From Nematopogon swammerdamellus (Eukaryota; Arthropoda; Insecta; Lepidoptera; Adelidae): a stretch of DNA of 64,000 bases. Where the stretch lies: contig OX336343.1 of the NCBI GenBank assembly GCA_946902875.1, positions 8,731,754-8,795,753 on the forward strand, read 5' to 3'. The notes under the pieces are model-generated. The model was not told where the DNA came from, ran no database searches, and saw only the letters and a list, made by a program, of their open reading frames with translations. Each line of letters begins with the position of its first letter. Positions within the stretch are counted from its first letter, which is position 1. The translations under genes were made by a program, and so were the position numbers. Below are positions 33,068 through 43,090 of this stretch, piece after piece.

Positions 33068-33147
33068 ATGACGGTCTGTTGCGTGAAAACATGTAAAAAC
33101 CGAACTGTGAAAGTAAACTGGAAGAACAATGGAGTAACATATTATCG
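33068..33147 (+). CDS. THAP-domain protein, first coding exon (partial)
   Basis: ATG at 33,068 encodes MTVCCVKTCKNRTVKVNWKN then NGVTYY, ending in an incomplete codon at the donor CG|GTAAAT. The pattern C-x(3)-C-x-N-R followed by a G-V-T-x-x-R-like strand is the N-terminus of the THAP zinc finger (C2CH), a DNA-binding domain shared by P-element-type transposases and many host proteins. The second half of the domain (FP motif, W, C-x-x-H) must lie on a later exon, which I did not find. It may be a host gene or the first exon of a domesticated or mobile P-like transposase. It starts 1.3 kb from and divergent to l(2)gl. Confidence 0.65.
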
Positions 33148-33429
33148 GTAAATATACTGTAAATGTCTTAATTATATTTTTAAAGATTTTTTTTAAATTC
33201 TGTCTCCGTGCTCCCTCGTTCCATGCATAGTGCTGTAACCGTGCATTAAATGTATCGATACAGTATTGTACAGTATTCGGTACTTAAGTCCAAGAAATAT
33301 ATATGAAATGTTTTAGTTTAATTTCCTATTATTTAAATATTTGGTAATTTTATCCCTGAATATAAAATATAAACATAAAATAAATTAATTAATTAATTAA
33401 TATATCCGCCAACGCACCAATGTAGTCGA

Positions 33430-33650
33430 TATTGGACACCGGGTGGCTAAGCTGAGGTGGCATTGGGCTGGGCATGTCAGCCGAAAAGTTGACGACCTTT
33501 GGAGTATCCGTGTCCTACACTGGCGGCCGTGGACAGGGAAACGGAAAGTGGGAAGACCACCCGCCCGGTGGGACGACGAAATTAAGTACGTCGGCGAAAA
33601 GCAGTGGTTCCGTACCGCTGAAGGCCGGGAGGACTGGAGCAGAGGTGTTG
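33430..33650 (+). pseudogene. RTE-type LINE C-terminal fragment
   Basis: HRVAKLRWHWAGHVSRKVDD, then WRPWTGKRKVGRPPARWDDE and KQWFRTAEGREDW. Same family as 21,502-21,660 and 57,327-57,556. The reading departs from the family after EDW (about 33,642), losing the YVQQW end. The 100-bp satellite begins about 80 bp downstream. Confidence 0.8.
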
Positions 33651-33730
33651 CGATGACCGCGGACATTGCCCGCAAAATTCCATACCCGGCATTTAAAAGA
33701 ACTAGAAGGCTTAGGATTTTTTGACGAAAA

Positions 33731-34668
33731 TTCGTCATGAACTTTTGTTTTGGTCATATCATAATTCGAGAACCACTGGTGCTAGACCCATCGTGTTGGT
33801 ACTCAAACTTCAGGTCTCGGTGAGATCTATCCATCTGTCACGTAAACTTTTGTTTTGGTCATAACTCGAGAACCACTGGTGCTAGACCCATCGTGTTGGT
33901 ACTCAAACTTCAGGTCTCGATGAGATCTATCCATCTGTCACGTGAAATTTTGTTTTGGTCATAACTCGGGAACCACTGGTGCTAGACCCATCGTGTTGGT
34001 ACTCAAACTTCAGGTCTCGGTGAGATCTATCCATCTGTCACGTGAAATTTTGTTTTGGTCATAACTCGAGAACCACTGGTGCTAGACCCATCGTGTTGGT
34101 ACTCAAACTTCAGGTCTCGGTGAGATCTATCCATCTGTCACGTGAACTTTTGTTTTGGTCATAACTCGAAAACCACTGGTGCTAGACCCATCGTGTTGGT
34201 ACTCAAACTTGAGGTCTCGGTGAGATCTATCCATCAGTCAAGTGAACTTTTGTTTTGGTCATAACTCGAGAACCACTGGTGCTAGACCCATCGTGTTGGT
34301 ACTCAAACTTCAGGTCTCGGTGAGATCTATCCATCTGTCACGTGATCTTTTGTTTTGGTCATAACTCGAGAACCACTGGTGCTAGACCCATCGTGTTGGT
34401 ACTCAAACTTCAGGTCTCGGTGAGATCTATCCATCTGTCACGTGAACTTTTGTTTTGGTGATAACTCGAAAACCACTGGTGCTAGACCCATCGTGTTGGT
34501 ACTCAAACTCCAGGTCTCGGTGAGATCTATCCATCTGTCACGTGAACTTTTGTTTTGGTCATAACTCGAGAACCACTGATGCTAGACCCATCGTGTTGGT
34601 ACTCAAACTTCAGGTCTCGGTGAGATCTATCCATCTGTCACGTGAACTTTTGTTTTGGTCATAACTCA
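33731..34668 (+). repeat. 100-bp satellite, second locus
   Basis: About 9.4 units of the same satellite as 17,758-20,326, all in one orientation. It begins at the boundary TTCGTCATGAACTTTTGTTT, which is also the (reversed) end of the first array at 20,310-20,335. It stops inside a unit after GTCATAACTC, where the retroelement ORF begins. Confidence 0.95.
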
Positions 34669-36043
34669 TACAGAAAATGAAAAATCTCAAATATTTGACG
34701 AATTCAATAACATTTTACCAGGAATAAAAACACTATCGAAAGAAAATTTATTTCTTCTCGGGGCGCCACTAACAGACGAGTCTATCACACCACTGATGGA
34801 TGAAAAACAACAGAAGGTTGAGTTCTTCGCCGAACGCCTTAAACATCTCAATAAGCACGTTGCTCTCTTCCTGCTCCGTCATTGTTTCTGCATCCCAAGG
34901 CTCACTTACTTTCTTCGTTGCAGTCCAATTTGGAGGCACGTGGAGAGTTTGCGAGCTATGGATTATACTATTAAAGCTTGCATGCAACTAATTTTAAACG
35001 TGCATTTGGAACCCATGTCATGGAGACAGGCCACTCTCCCGGTAAAATTTGGCGGAATCGGCATTCGAAAAGTGGAAGATTTAGCACTTCCAGCTTTTCT
35101 ATCATCGTCTCATAGTGGTATTCGCCTCATAGGAATAATTCTTACCCCCTCACTTGGTGAGTTTGAGGTGAGCCACTTGAACGATGCCGTAGATTGTTGG
35201 AGGACTAAGTGTCCAACACAGAGTTTGCCGATTTTTCTGGATTCACAGGGAGGCTGGGACCTACCTATGGTCAAAATAAATTATAACGAAATTCTCCAAG
35301 TTTCCACAGGTGCCGATCGTGCCAGACTTCTAGCATCGTCAGAAAAGGAGGCGGGTGCATGGCTGCACGCGTACCCTTCGCCCCATATGGGAACCCTTTT
35401 GGACGACCAAGCCACTCGCATTTCTGTCGCCCTTAGAGTGGGAGCGAGGGTATGTCAACCACATGCTTGCATCTGCGGCACCAACGTTGACCCTTACGGT
35501 CACCACGGGCTGTCGTGCCAGCGCAGCGCTGGTCGTCGTTCGCGGCATAGCAGGATCAACATTTTAATAAAACGAGCCCTAGCCACGGCGGACATTCCAA
35601 GTTTATTAGAACCGCCTGGCTTATGTCGTGACGATGGAAAGCGGCCCGATGGCATGACGTTGACCCCGTGGAGCAAAGGGAGGGCGTTGGTGTGGGACGC
35701 AACGTGTGTGGACACCCTTGCCCCCACTCACATTGTCGGTTCCTCCATCTCTGCCGGGTCTGCTGCTCTCGGGGCCCAAAATTTGAAGAAGAGCAAATAT
35801 TCTACGCTGTGTTGCTCCTTTGAGTTTTTGGCCTTCGCCGTGGAAACCCTTGGCGTGTGGTCGCCCGACGCAAAATGCTTTTCTGATCAGCTCGGAAAGT
35901 TGTTAATAGAAAAGTCGGGCGACCGCCGCGCCAAATCTTTTTTTCTCCAGCGAATAGGGCTGGAGATTCAAAGGGGTAACGCGGCTAGTGTTTTGGGCAC
36001 GGTGGGGGAGTCGGCGGAGATGGATGAAATTTTTTTTATTTAA
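34655..36043 (+). CDS. non-LTR-type retrotransposon ORF, C-terminal half with restriction-like endonuclease
   Basis: An open frame of 462 codons, uninterrupted. Its first few codons (no ATG; the frame enters through satellite sequence) are not part of the protein, so the element is 5'-truncated at about 34,669. Residues 34-150 look like the end of a reverse transcriptase (LLGAPL motif, W-R-x-A-x-LPVKFGGIGIR). Residues 272-288 hold C-x-C, HH and C (ACICG ... GHHGLSC), a zinc-knuckle-like cluster, followed by RRSRH. Residues 329-348 (KRPDG ... VWDAT) resemble a PD-(D/E)xK restriction-like endonuclease core. Near the end is LEIQRGNAAS (437-446). This is the domain order of retroelements that use a restriction-like endonuclease (R2/CRE-type group), but I cannot name the clade. 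RT catalytic residues are missing. Relics of the same protein lie at 59,165-59,540 and 61,435-61,508. A T-rich 3' UTR follows. Confidence 0.8.
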   Translation: MVITHTENEKSQIFDEFNNILPGIKTLSKENLFLLGAPLTDESITPLMDEKQQKVEFFAERLKHLNKHVALFLLRHCFCIPRLTYFLRCSPIWRHVESLRAMDYTIKACMQLILNVHLEPMSWRQATLPVKFGGIGIRKVEDLALPAFLSSSHSGIRLIGIILTPSLGEFEVSHLNDAVDCWRTKCPTQSLPIFLDSQGGWDLPMVKINYNEILQVSTGADRARLLASSEKEAGAWLHAYPSPHMGTLLDDQATRISVALRVGARVCQPHACICGTNVDPYGHHGLSCQRSAGRRSRHSRINILIKRALATADIPSLLEPPGLCRDDGKRPDGMTLTPWSKGRALVWDATCVDTLAPTHIVGSSISAGSAALGAQNLKKSKYSTLCCSFEFLAFAVETLGVWSPDAKCFSDQLGKLLIEKSGDRRAKSFFLQRIGLEIQRGNAASVLGTVGESAEMDEIFFI

Positions 36044-37230
36044 TAGGTGTTAATTTTAGTTTTAGGTTTTTTTTTTTTTTCTTTGTTATTTTGTGATTTT
36101 GTAATAAGTTGACGTTTGATTAAGATTTTTGATTTTTTTTATACACAACTAACAAATAATAACATTAAAATTAAAACTATACTAAATCTAATAAAAATCT
36201 AAAATGAAACTATGTATAATTAGAAATAAATGTATATATTGATTACGTAGGTAAAAATATTTTGAAAAATATTATTATTTGTCACGCACCTGTTGGATGC
36301 ACCATCAAAGCATTCAAATTTACCCTTTGACATTTTACACTTTCGACGTGCTCAATGACAGTATCATTCATACATAATGTCCTCAGCCTCACATTTCTTT
36401 GGTCCTCACTTTAATGGTATAATTCATTAATAACTGGCAACATTAGAAGAGTACTGCGGCCAGTGAGCTATAATAAACTAATACGCTAGAATGGCTATAA
36501 CAAAAATACGCCTATTTTTTTCTGCCGGTATGTATGTGGCCGTTTCAGCGCTGTTAGTAGTAATGAGTGTCGCAGGAACTAAATTTGGCATTTTAATTAT
36601 GGATAGTATGTAATAATTTTGAATCCTAATCGAGCATAACTGAATTTGTATGCAAATGGACATCTTGTAGGTTTAAAGTTTTTCGTAATAGTGGTTGTGT
36701 TTTGAGTATGCACTATATGGTTTCATGTCATTGAATAGTATGATACCTTATGGATATTTTTTAAACTTGCTGAAACGCACACTTTGTTTAATAATAACTG
36801 CAATATATAAGTATCATCTTGGCATCAATTATTTCCAGTAGCAATATGTTTTATTTTCACGATATCTGGTGATACAGCACCAAAATTGGAATTTGCCCTA
36901 TGTTCACCAGATTCCGTTCAACCATCTACCATTAGTTCCTTTACAAATTACATACTACCATTTTCGTGACATTCAGATTCCGAACCAGCGCCACATTCCG
37001 ATTTAGAAGACTTTCACGGCAAACAATACGTCTTAACTTAACCCATTCCAGCGTACTAGTAAATGAGGGTTCAGTGGGTGGTTAGTTTTATTCGTCAAAT
37101 CGTCTGTGCTGTGAGTTCAGGTGTCCGTTCGTTCGACCGTGCCTTTGTGTTGTCCCCTGTTACCCTGCAGAACATTCGATTATTGTTCTGTAGTCCATGC
37201 ATTCCAAGAAGTCCACGGGCAAGAAAAAGA
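36044..37230. other. retroelement 3' UTR then unannotated AT-rich stretch
   Basis: The first roughly 190 bp, T-rich then A-rich, are probably the 3' UTR and tail of the preceding retroelement. The same T-rich layout follows the relic at 61,500. The remainder shows no supported gene. Confidence 0.4.
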
Positions 37231-37232
37231 AA

Positions 37233-37285
37233 AAAAAGTCGCCAAGTGCGAGTTGATCTCGCGCACCGAGGGTTCCGTACCATCA
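37233..37285 (+). repeat. fragment of dispersed repeat B
   Basis: GTCGCCAAGTGCGAGTTGAT followed by CGCGCACCGAGGGTTCCGTA, the left end of repeat B only. Confidence 0.6.
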
Positions 37286-37420
37286 CACAATATAATTGTA
37301 TTATGTATGTACAATAAAAATAATTGTGTTTTGGAAAATCACGAAACGCCTAAATAAAAAATACACCAATGGTTTGACTGTCAGACATTCGTGCAGTTGA
37401 AATATACAAAAATATACCTA

Positions 37421-37486
37421 TTTATTATCAAAGAGTTTGTATTACGTCGCTGCGCAGCGACGTAATACAAACTCTTTGTTTATTAT
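37421..37486. mobile_element. perfect 50-bp palindromic micro-MITE (hAT type) with 8-bp target duplication
   Basis: Element 37,429-37,478 is a perfect palindrome with two 25-bp arms and no spacer, beginning CAAAGAGTTTGTATTACGTC. It is flanked by identical TTTATTAT (37,421-37,428 and 37,479-37,486). It is the second copy of the element at 10,805-10,856, in an unrelated target. Confidence 0.93.
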
Positions 37487-37494
37487 GATTATGA

Positions 37495-38927
37495 CATAAC
37501 TACACAACTTTTTTCGGATTTTTCTTTACTTGTGATGTAATACCTTGCTTCTTGCCAAATTTCATTTCTCTTAGGTCATCGGTAAGTACCCCATAGGTTT
37601 TGATTTAATATGAGTGAGTTTGCAAGTATTAAAATTTGAAATAGCCGTATCTTTTGATTGCGTTGATTTAGAAGCTTACATTTTCTACACCATAAAGATG
37701 TCGTAGATCTTAGTATTTCATATTAATTTCAATTTATATCTTGATTCGTTCCTGAGAAAAGGGGTCTTTACATACAAAACAAAAACATTTTTTAAATGTC
37801 ATATAACTACAAATATACAATTTTCGGATGTTTTCCTTTACTTGTGCTCTAAGGCCTTGCTTATTACCAAATTTTATGATTCCAGGGTGACGAGAAATAA
37901 ATACCCTATAGGTTTTGATTTGATTTGACTGAGTTTGCGAGTATGAAATCTGACCTAGATCTAGATGGCCGTATCTTTTGATTGCGTTGATTTAGAAGCT
38001 TGCATTTTCTACACCTTAAAGATTTCATATTAATTTCTATTTGATATCTATCATGATCGCTATTATGAGCAGCCAAAGCATGTCAACTAGGGCACGTTTG
38101 GCTGTCCATGGTGGAGTGCTGGCCCCTACACTTATGTACGGGAGTGAAAGTTGGGCATGACAGACGAAGCATGAAAGCAGGATTAATGCTGTGGAAATGC
38201 GCGCGTTGAGGAGTATGTGCGGAGTTACAATGAAAGATAGATTGAGAAATAGTGTAGTGCGAGAGCGCTGTGGGTTGAAAGAAGATATAGTGACAAGGAT
38301 TGAGAAAGGGATGCTTCGGTGGTTCGGTCATGTTGGAAGAATGGATGATAGTAGACTAACGAAAGAAATTTATGAAGCAAATGTGAGTGGAAGAGTCGGG
38401 AAGGGTCGCCCTAGACGCACGTACCTGGACCAGATCGGGCATGTGCCTGCAAGCATGCATGAAGAACATTATGGGAGTGGAAGAGGCGGCAGAGGTGTGT
38501 CAGGATCGTGGCACGTGGAGATCCGTTGTCTCTGCCTACCCCACCGGGAAACAGGCGTGACGCTATGTATGTATGTATGTATGTATGATATCTTGATCCG
38601 TTCCTGAGAAAAAGGGTCCTTGACATACAAAAAAAAATGTTTTAATGTCATATAACTACAAATTTACAATTTTCGGGTTTTCTCCTTTACTTCTGCTGTG
38701 TTGCTTCTTACCAAATTTCATGATTCTAGATTAACGGGAAGTACTTTAGGTTTTGATTTGATTTGCCAGTAGTAAAATATGTAACATAAATGGCCGTATC
38801 TAGTGATTGCGTTGACTTAGAAGCTTAATTTTTTACAGCTCCGAGGAAACGTAGATTTGATATAAATTTCAACTTGATACCTCTACCCGTTCCTGAGAAA
38901 AAGGGTCTTGCTTGCCAATTCAATTCA
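37495..38927 (+). repeat. ~305-bp tandem repeat, three units, one split by an RTE insertion
   Basis: Units start near 37,495, 37,800 and 38,649. Shared landmarks are a TTTTCGGAT/TTTTCGGGT start, CCTTTACTTGTGC, GCCGTATCTTTTGATTGCGT, TTGATTTAGAAGCTT and CGTTCCTGAGAAAA. Removing the RTE insertion (38,050-38,585 plus one copy of its 8-bp duplication) restores the second unit to 305 bp, the length of the first. Confidence 0.85.
38042..38593 (+). mobile_element. 5'-truncated RTE-type LINE insertion with 8-bp target duplication
   Basis: Insertion 38,050-38,585 flanked by TGATATCT (38,042-38,049 and 38,586-38,593). It encodes in frame pieces such as LAVHGGVLAPTLMYGSESW, then VEMRALRSMCGVTMKDRLRN and GMLRWFGHVGRMDDSR, the C-terminal part of an RTE-like reverse transcriptase after the catalytic domain, and GRPRRTYLDQIG. 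The 3' end is the GGCACGTGGAGATCCGTTGT motif, CTACCCCACCGGGAAACAGG, and a (TATG)n tail. A TGA at 38,159 breaks the frame, so it is dead. Confidence 0.85.
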
Positions 38928-39060
38928 ATTCAATTCCATTTATTATCTATAGGTAACAAGGTTACACTTAGGTTCGTCAACATGCAATAGTGATAGGTAT
39001 AATAACAATATACAATAAGGTAGGTACTTAAATCTTTATATTTCTATCTATGTTATGGTC
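38917..39060 (-). repeat. LINE 3' end with (AATTG)n tail
   Basis: Read on the minus strand, AATAAATGGAATTGAATTGA with further AATTG units is a non-LTR tail. About 100 bp of probable 3' UTR follow to the right. Confidence 0.5.
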
Positions 39061-39237
39061 CAAGAAAGAAATAGGCCATCGTCAAGTTTCTTATCACAAT
39101 TTTTATTTAAATAAAAAAAAACATATGCAATTAATTTTTAGAATAGAAATTCAATAAAAATAACAGAATAAAGTCAAAGTCTAAATTTGTAAAAAATCTT
39201 AATCCTAATAATACAATTTTTGTCAAAAATAACAACA

Positions 39238-39500
39238 CCAGACAGACCGACAGACAGCCAGCCAGACGGACAACAAAGTGATTGTATAAGGGTTCCGTTT
39301 TTTCCTCCTTTGAGGTACGGAACCCTAAAAACTAGCTATTCAATCTATGATGCGAGCTAATTACCGCAGGCGAATTTTGCGTGTAGTTTTTGAGATATGG
39401 GATATTTTCGGTTACAACGTGAACGTTCTTCCCGACTACGGAACCCTTCACGGTGCGTGGTCCGAGTCCGACACGCACTGGGCCGATCAACTATAGTTAG
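39238..39500. repeat. dispersed repeat B-related fragment
   Basis: CAGACAGACCGACAGACAGC, AGGGTTCCGTTTTTT, GAGGTACGGAACCCTAAAA, and farther on CCCTTCACGGTGCGTGGTCC and CGACACGCACTGGGCC, which are degraded forms of the two ends of repeat B. Confidence 0.55.
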
Positions 39501-39850
39501 AGTGGATATCAACTGCCAAGAATGAGCTGGTTTTTCGAGAGATTTTTCAATGTTCTAGCGAGAGAATAGGTTACGAGCGCCGAATTGGCGCCGAAGGTTT
39601 GTGAAACCCTTGTGAGTTGTGGTGAAACCTGACGTCGTCGGGCTGCCGGCCTCATCTGCTACATTCTGTTAACGTGTAACGGTAACGTTAGCCGTTAACG
39701 TAATGTAGCAATGCAGGTAGTAGTAAAATGTAGTGCCAGTGTTTTCGAAGTCTCATTCCTACTTTTAAACACGGGCTGCCTGGAAGAAATTGGAAATGTA
39801 AGGAGTAATGTGGCATAAAGTGTAAAACCAGTACTGAACAAATATATGTA

Positions 39851-40898
39851 TACAGAGTGTTCGGCACATCGACCGAAAATTTTTTTTGTAGGTAAGTGGG
39901 GTTATTTGCAACGTTTTGACCCATGATACCTTATGTCAGATGTCACGTGGTATCGAGATACGATTTTTTTTCTTTATTTTTTAAAATTACCAAAATCCCA
40001 GCTCTAAAACTTGTAACTTTTTTGTTTATAATTGTATCAGCACGAAATAAAATTTATTGATTTTTACGATGTATCCTTGTTCTAGAAAAAATATTATTTG
40101 ATGATGTTAATACCATAAAAAGGTCTTATGACCTCCCAAAGTCCCGAGAACGAGTAAAAATATGACAGAATCTTAATTTATTAATTCACAAAAAAAGCTG
40201 ACAGCATTTGATACCTTTATTTTCTTTTTAAAAGTTCGCTAGTTTACGCCCTTTCCAACGGTATACCACATATCATAAAAATAATTCACTATGTGGTCAA
40301 AATTAGAGATAATATGCAAGAGTCTAAACATTAACAATGGAGGTACATGTTCTAAATTTGAAAATGCTCCCGAAAACGGTCTCAATACGGGAAGCGACTA
40401 CCGATATGTGCCTGTGTTGTCGTGCTGTTCTGTCTCTGTCCCTAATTTTGACCACATAGTGAATTATTTGTATTTGTATGATAATATTATGAGGTATACC
40501 GTTGGAAAGGGCGTACAGTAGCGAACTTTTTAAAACAAAATGAAGCTATCAATTGCTGTCAGTTTTTTTTATGACTTAAGAAATTAAGATTATCTCATAT
40601 TTTTGCTCATTCTCGGGACTTTGGGAGGTCGTAAGACCTTTTCATGGTATTAACTTCATCAAATAATAGGTTTTCTAGAACAAGGATACATCGTAAAATT
40701 CTTTCTGATACAATCATAAACAAAAAAGTTACAACAGTTTAAAGATGGGATTGTGGTCATTTTCAAAAATAAAAAAAATTCAAATCGTACCTCGATACCA
40801 CGTGACATCAGACAAAAAGTATTATGGGTCAAAACGTTGCAAATGACCCCACTTATCTACAAAAATATTTTGTCGGTCGATGTAGCGAACAACCTGTA
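39851..40898. mobile_element. 1,044-bp foldback element, TA(TA) target site
   Basis: Element 39,853-40,896. Ends CAGAGTGTTCGGCACATCGA and (inverted) CAGGTTGTTCGCTACATCGA, both preceded by TATA. The arms are more than 350 bp each: GTAGGTAAGTGGGG, CACGTGGTATCGAGATACGA, TACGATGTATCCTTGTTCTA, ATGACCTCCCAAAGTCCCGA and CGCCCTTTCCAACGGTATAC on the left all have mirrored partners on the right. A TA flank fits Tc1/mariner-like elements. A single left arm of a second copy is at 56,301-56,628. Confidence 0.88.
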
Positions 40899-41139
40899 TA
40901 ATAAATAATAACGAAGAACCGGTAAGCAAATTCGCAGGGCATTTTTGTGTTAAGTATACATATTACCTACTTACAAGTATTTTAGTGACTAGCCACATAA
41001 TAACATAGTCTTAAAACCTATTGTTTTCAAATTGTGAGTGAAGTGAAGTGGTGTTTTGAAGTACAATACACATAAATACCTTCGTTGGATCAAAAGAGTA
41101 TATTATTTACAAACTGCAGTAACAACGCCATCTAGTGTC

Positions 41140-41450
41140 GACAGAAGAGGCAGGGGCGAGACAACACGAGGGGCGCGTGGGCGCGTGGCGCGTCGCGTAC
41201 AATACAGCGAGGTATTATTTTTACTAGAGTTATCGCTACGAAGAAACATACAGAGAAACGGCGTCCCATCAGCTGAGGTATGAGGTAAGGTAGCGGGGAG
41301 GCGGAGCGCAGAGCCGAGCGGTAGAGGGGAGCTCGCGTGGGGCGGGAAGCAACCGGGAGTGGGGCTAGCGGGCGGTGAGAGGGGCTCGCGCGGGGCGGGA
41401 AGCGAGCGGAGAGCGGCTAGTGGCCGATAAGCGACAACGCCAGCCAAGGC
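41140..41450. promoter_or_regulatory. CpG-rich block upstream of the Harbinger element
   Basis: GC-rich with two tandem, imperfect units of about 65 bp (GAGGGGAGCTCGCGTGGGGC and GAGGGGCTCGCGCGGGGCGG). It could be a promoter-like island. There is no direct evidence of transcription. Confidence 0.25.
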
Positions 41451-41817
41451 CAACCCAACATGTCAGCAGCCTAATCACGAGCTTACGATTACTACGCTAC
41501 GCTACGCTACGCCGTGTTCTCCGCATCATTTTGTATGGAGAAACAGAGCAGCGCCTCTAGTGATAGATTTGCGAACTAAAACAGCGATTACGAGTTACCT
41601 TTGCGTTGCCCGTGTTGTACGTTCTTTACCCTACGCATGTCAACGCTACGATGTTGTCAAAATGTATGGAACTCGGAATTACGAGTTTCAACTTTGACAG
41701 TTTAACGTCGTGTACAATGCGTAAGACGCAACGATGTACGGAATTGTATTACACCGGCCATATTGACAGTGTAAGGAGCGTACGTCAGGTGGTGTCTTGG
41801 GAAAATTTGTTTAAAAA

Positions 41818-42060
41818 ATGAGTGCTCGACGTCTCGCTTTCTTAAATATGCCGTTTCACGCTGAGCAGGAGGACTTACACGAGGAACACAGAGGCCATGG
41901 AGCCCTAATAAGGAACTTCATGGATCCTGTGAAGCGCCTCACTGAGGCGGAGTTTCGAAGGCGTTACCGCCTTTCAAAACAGGCGTTTTTATTCCTCAAT
42001 GAGGAGGTAGGACGGTACACGGACCTACGTTCATCGCAAAGGATCAGCCGCGACCTAAAG
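41818..42060 (+). pseudogene. Harbinger transposase (HARBI1-like), first exon only
   Basis: ATG at 41,818, 81 codons, ending at the donor AAG|GTAAGC. DPVKRLTEAEFRRRYRLSKQ followed by AFLFLNEEVG is the N-terminal region typical of Harbinger-type nucleases (an E-F-x-x-R-Y/F-R-x-S-K motif and a following helix). The DDE nuclease domain should lie on later exons, but none was found before 44,100, where other repeats have been inserted. The intact open exon suggests fairly recent activity. Confidence 0.75.
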
Positions 42061-42431
42061 GTAAGCGAAATATAGGTTAGAATTGACTTTGTCAATAACC
42101 CTTTGCTGCGCAGTTTGCCTATTAATTTTTTTATCCCTATCATTTATATCTATTAGATTTAGATTAGATGTCCAATTAAAAACACACATTCGATTTACAC
42201 GTTCTCATTGTACAACACTCAATTTAATTATGTATGCATAGCAGCAGTTCTTAAACAAACATAATAACACAAATTTAGCTCAATTTAAAAAATTCTGCCA
42301 TAAAATGATTTCATTAGGTAATGATTAGGTATTTTACAAATTTTTGTCTAGAATTGTTTTCCCTCAATTGCTCAACGGTTTTTTTTTCATTTATCTATCA
42401 CACAAATTTTTTTTTTCTTTCTTTTAACTAA

Positions 42432-42558
42432 TCATGACATTTAACTAATATGAAGCATTTCATAACACGCCATCTAGATGGCGTGAGTGGCGCTAGCCAT
42501 GACATGGCGATACGGAACCCTCGGTGCGCGAGTTCGACTCGCACTTGGCCGGTTTTTA
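42432..42558 (-). mobile_element. dispersed repeat B, terminal segment
   Basis: TAATATGAAGCATTTCATAA, the palindrome CGCCATCTAGATGGCG, then GATACGGAACCCTCGGTGCG and CACTTGGCCGGTTTTTAA. Nearly identical to 7,895-8,008. It lies in the intron of the Harbinger transposase remnant. Confidence 0.7.
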
Positions 42559-42759
42559 ATTAATCTTCTTAATTTACAGGCGCGGCCATAGTGCGAGACA
42601 GCCGGCGGCGCGGCGAGTGTTGTTACAGGCACGCAGCTTCCTTTGGTTACTTAAGTCATATTCAACCTGGATGATATTTTTCTTTTGCCTATGCCATTTT
42701 ATGTTTAATTCCTAATAAATTAAGAGGAGTAATTGCTGTACTGTGTACTAGTACTGTGT

Positions 42760-43090
42760 GGGGCCGGTACTTAAAAAGAATAGCCCCACTGAATCTCTCC
42801 CCGTGCATGTCGTAAAAGGCGACTAAGGGATAAGGACAAGATACCGTGCTAAAGGGCGACAGGCTCGCCACCTCTCACTTTGGCACGGTACTTCCACCAA
42901 GTCATGCAGCAGGTGGTTCTTCGTGCCTTACTTGCTGCTTGATCGATTGATGTCTTGATCGAATACTTTGCGAAACGTGGTGGTCGGTATTGTGCTGTAA
43001 TTTAGCAGAGTTCTTGCAGCACAACACCGATTGCTCTGCTTACCCCGATTGTCGGGATTCAGCGTGTGTGATATGTATGTATGTATGAGT
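42760..43090 (+). mobile_element. dispersed repeat A, best copy
   Basis: From GGGGCCGGTACTTAAAAAG through GTCGTAAAAGGCGACTAAGG, GGCACGGTACTTCCACCAAG, GCACAACACCGATTGCTCTG and ACCCCGATTGTCGGGATTCA to a (TATG)n tail at 43,073-43,086. The tetranucleotide tail is like that of the RTE copies in this window, so an RTE-mobilised origin is plausible. No coding capacity. Confidence 0.7.
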
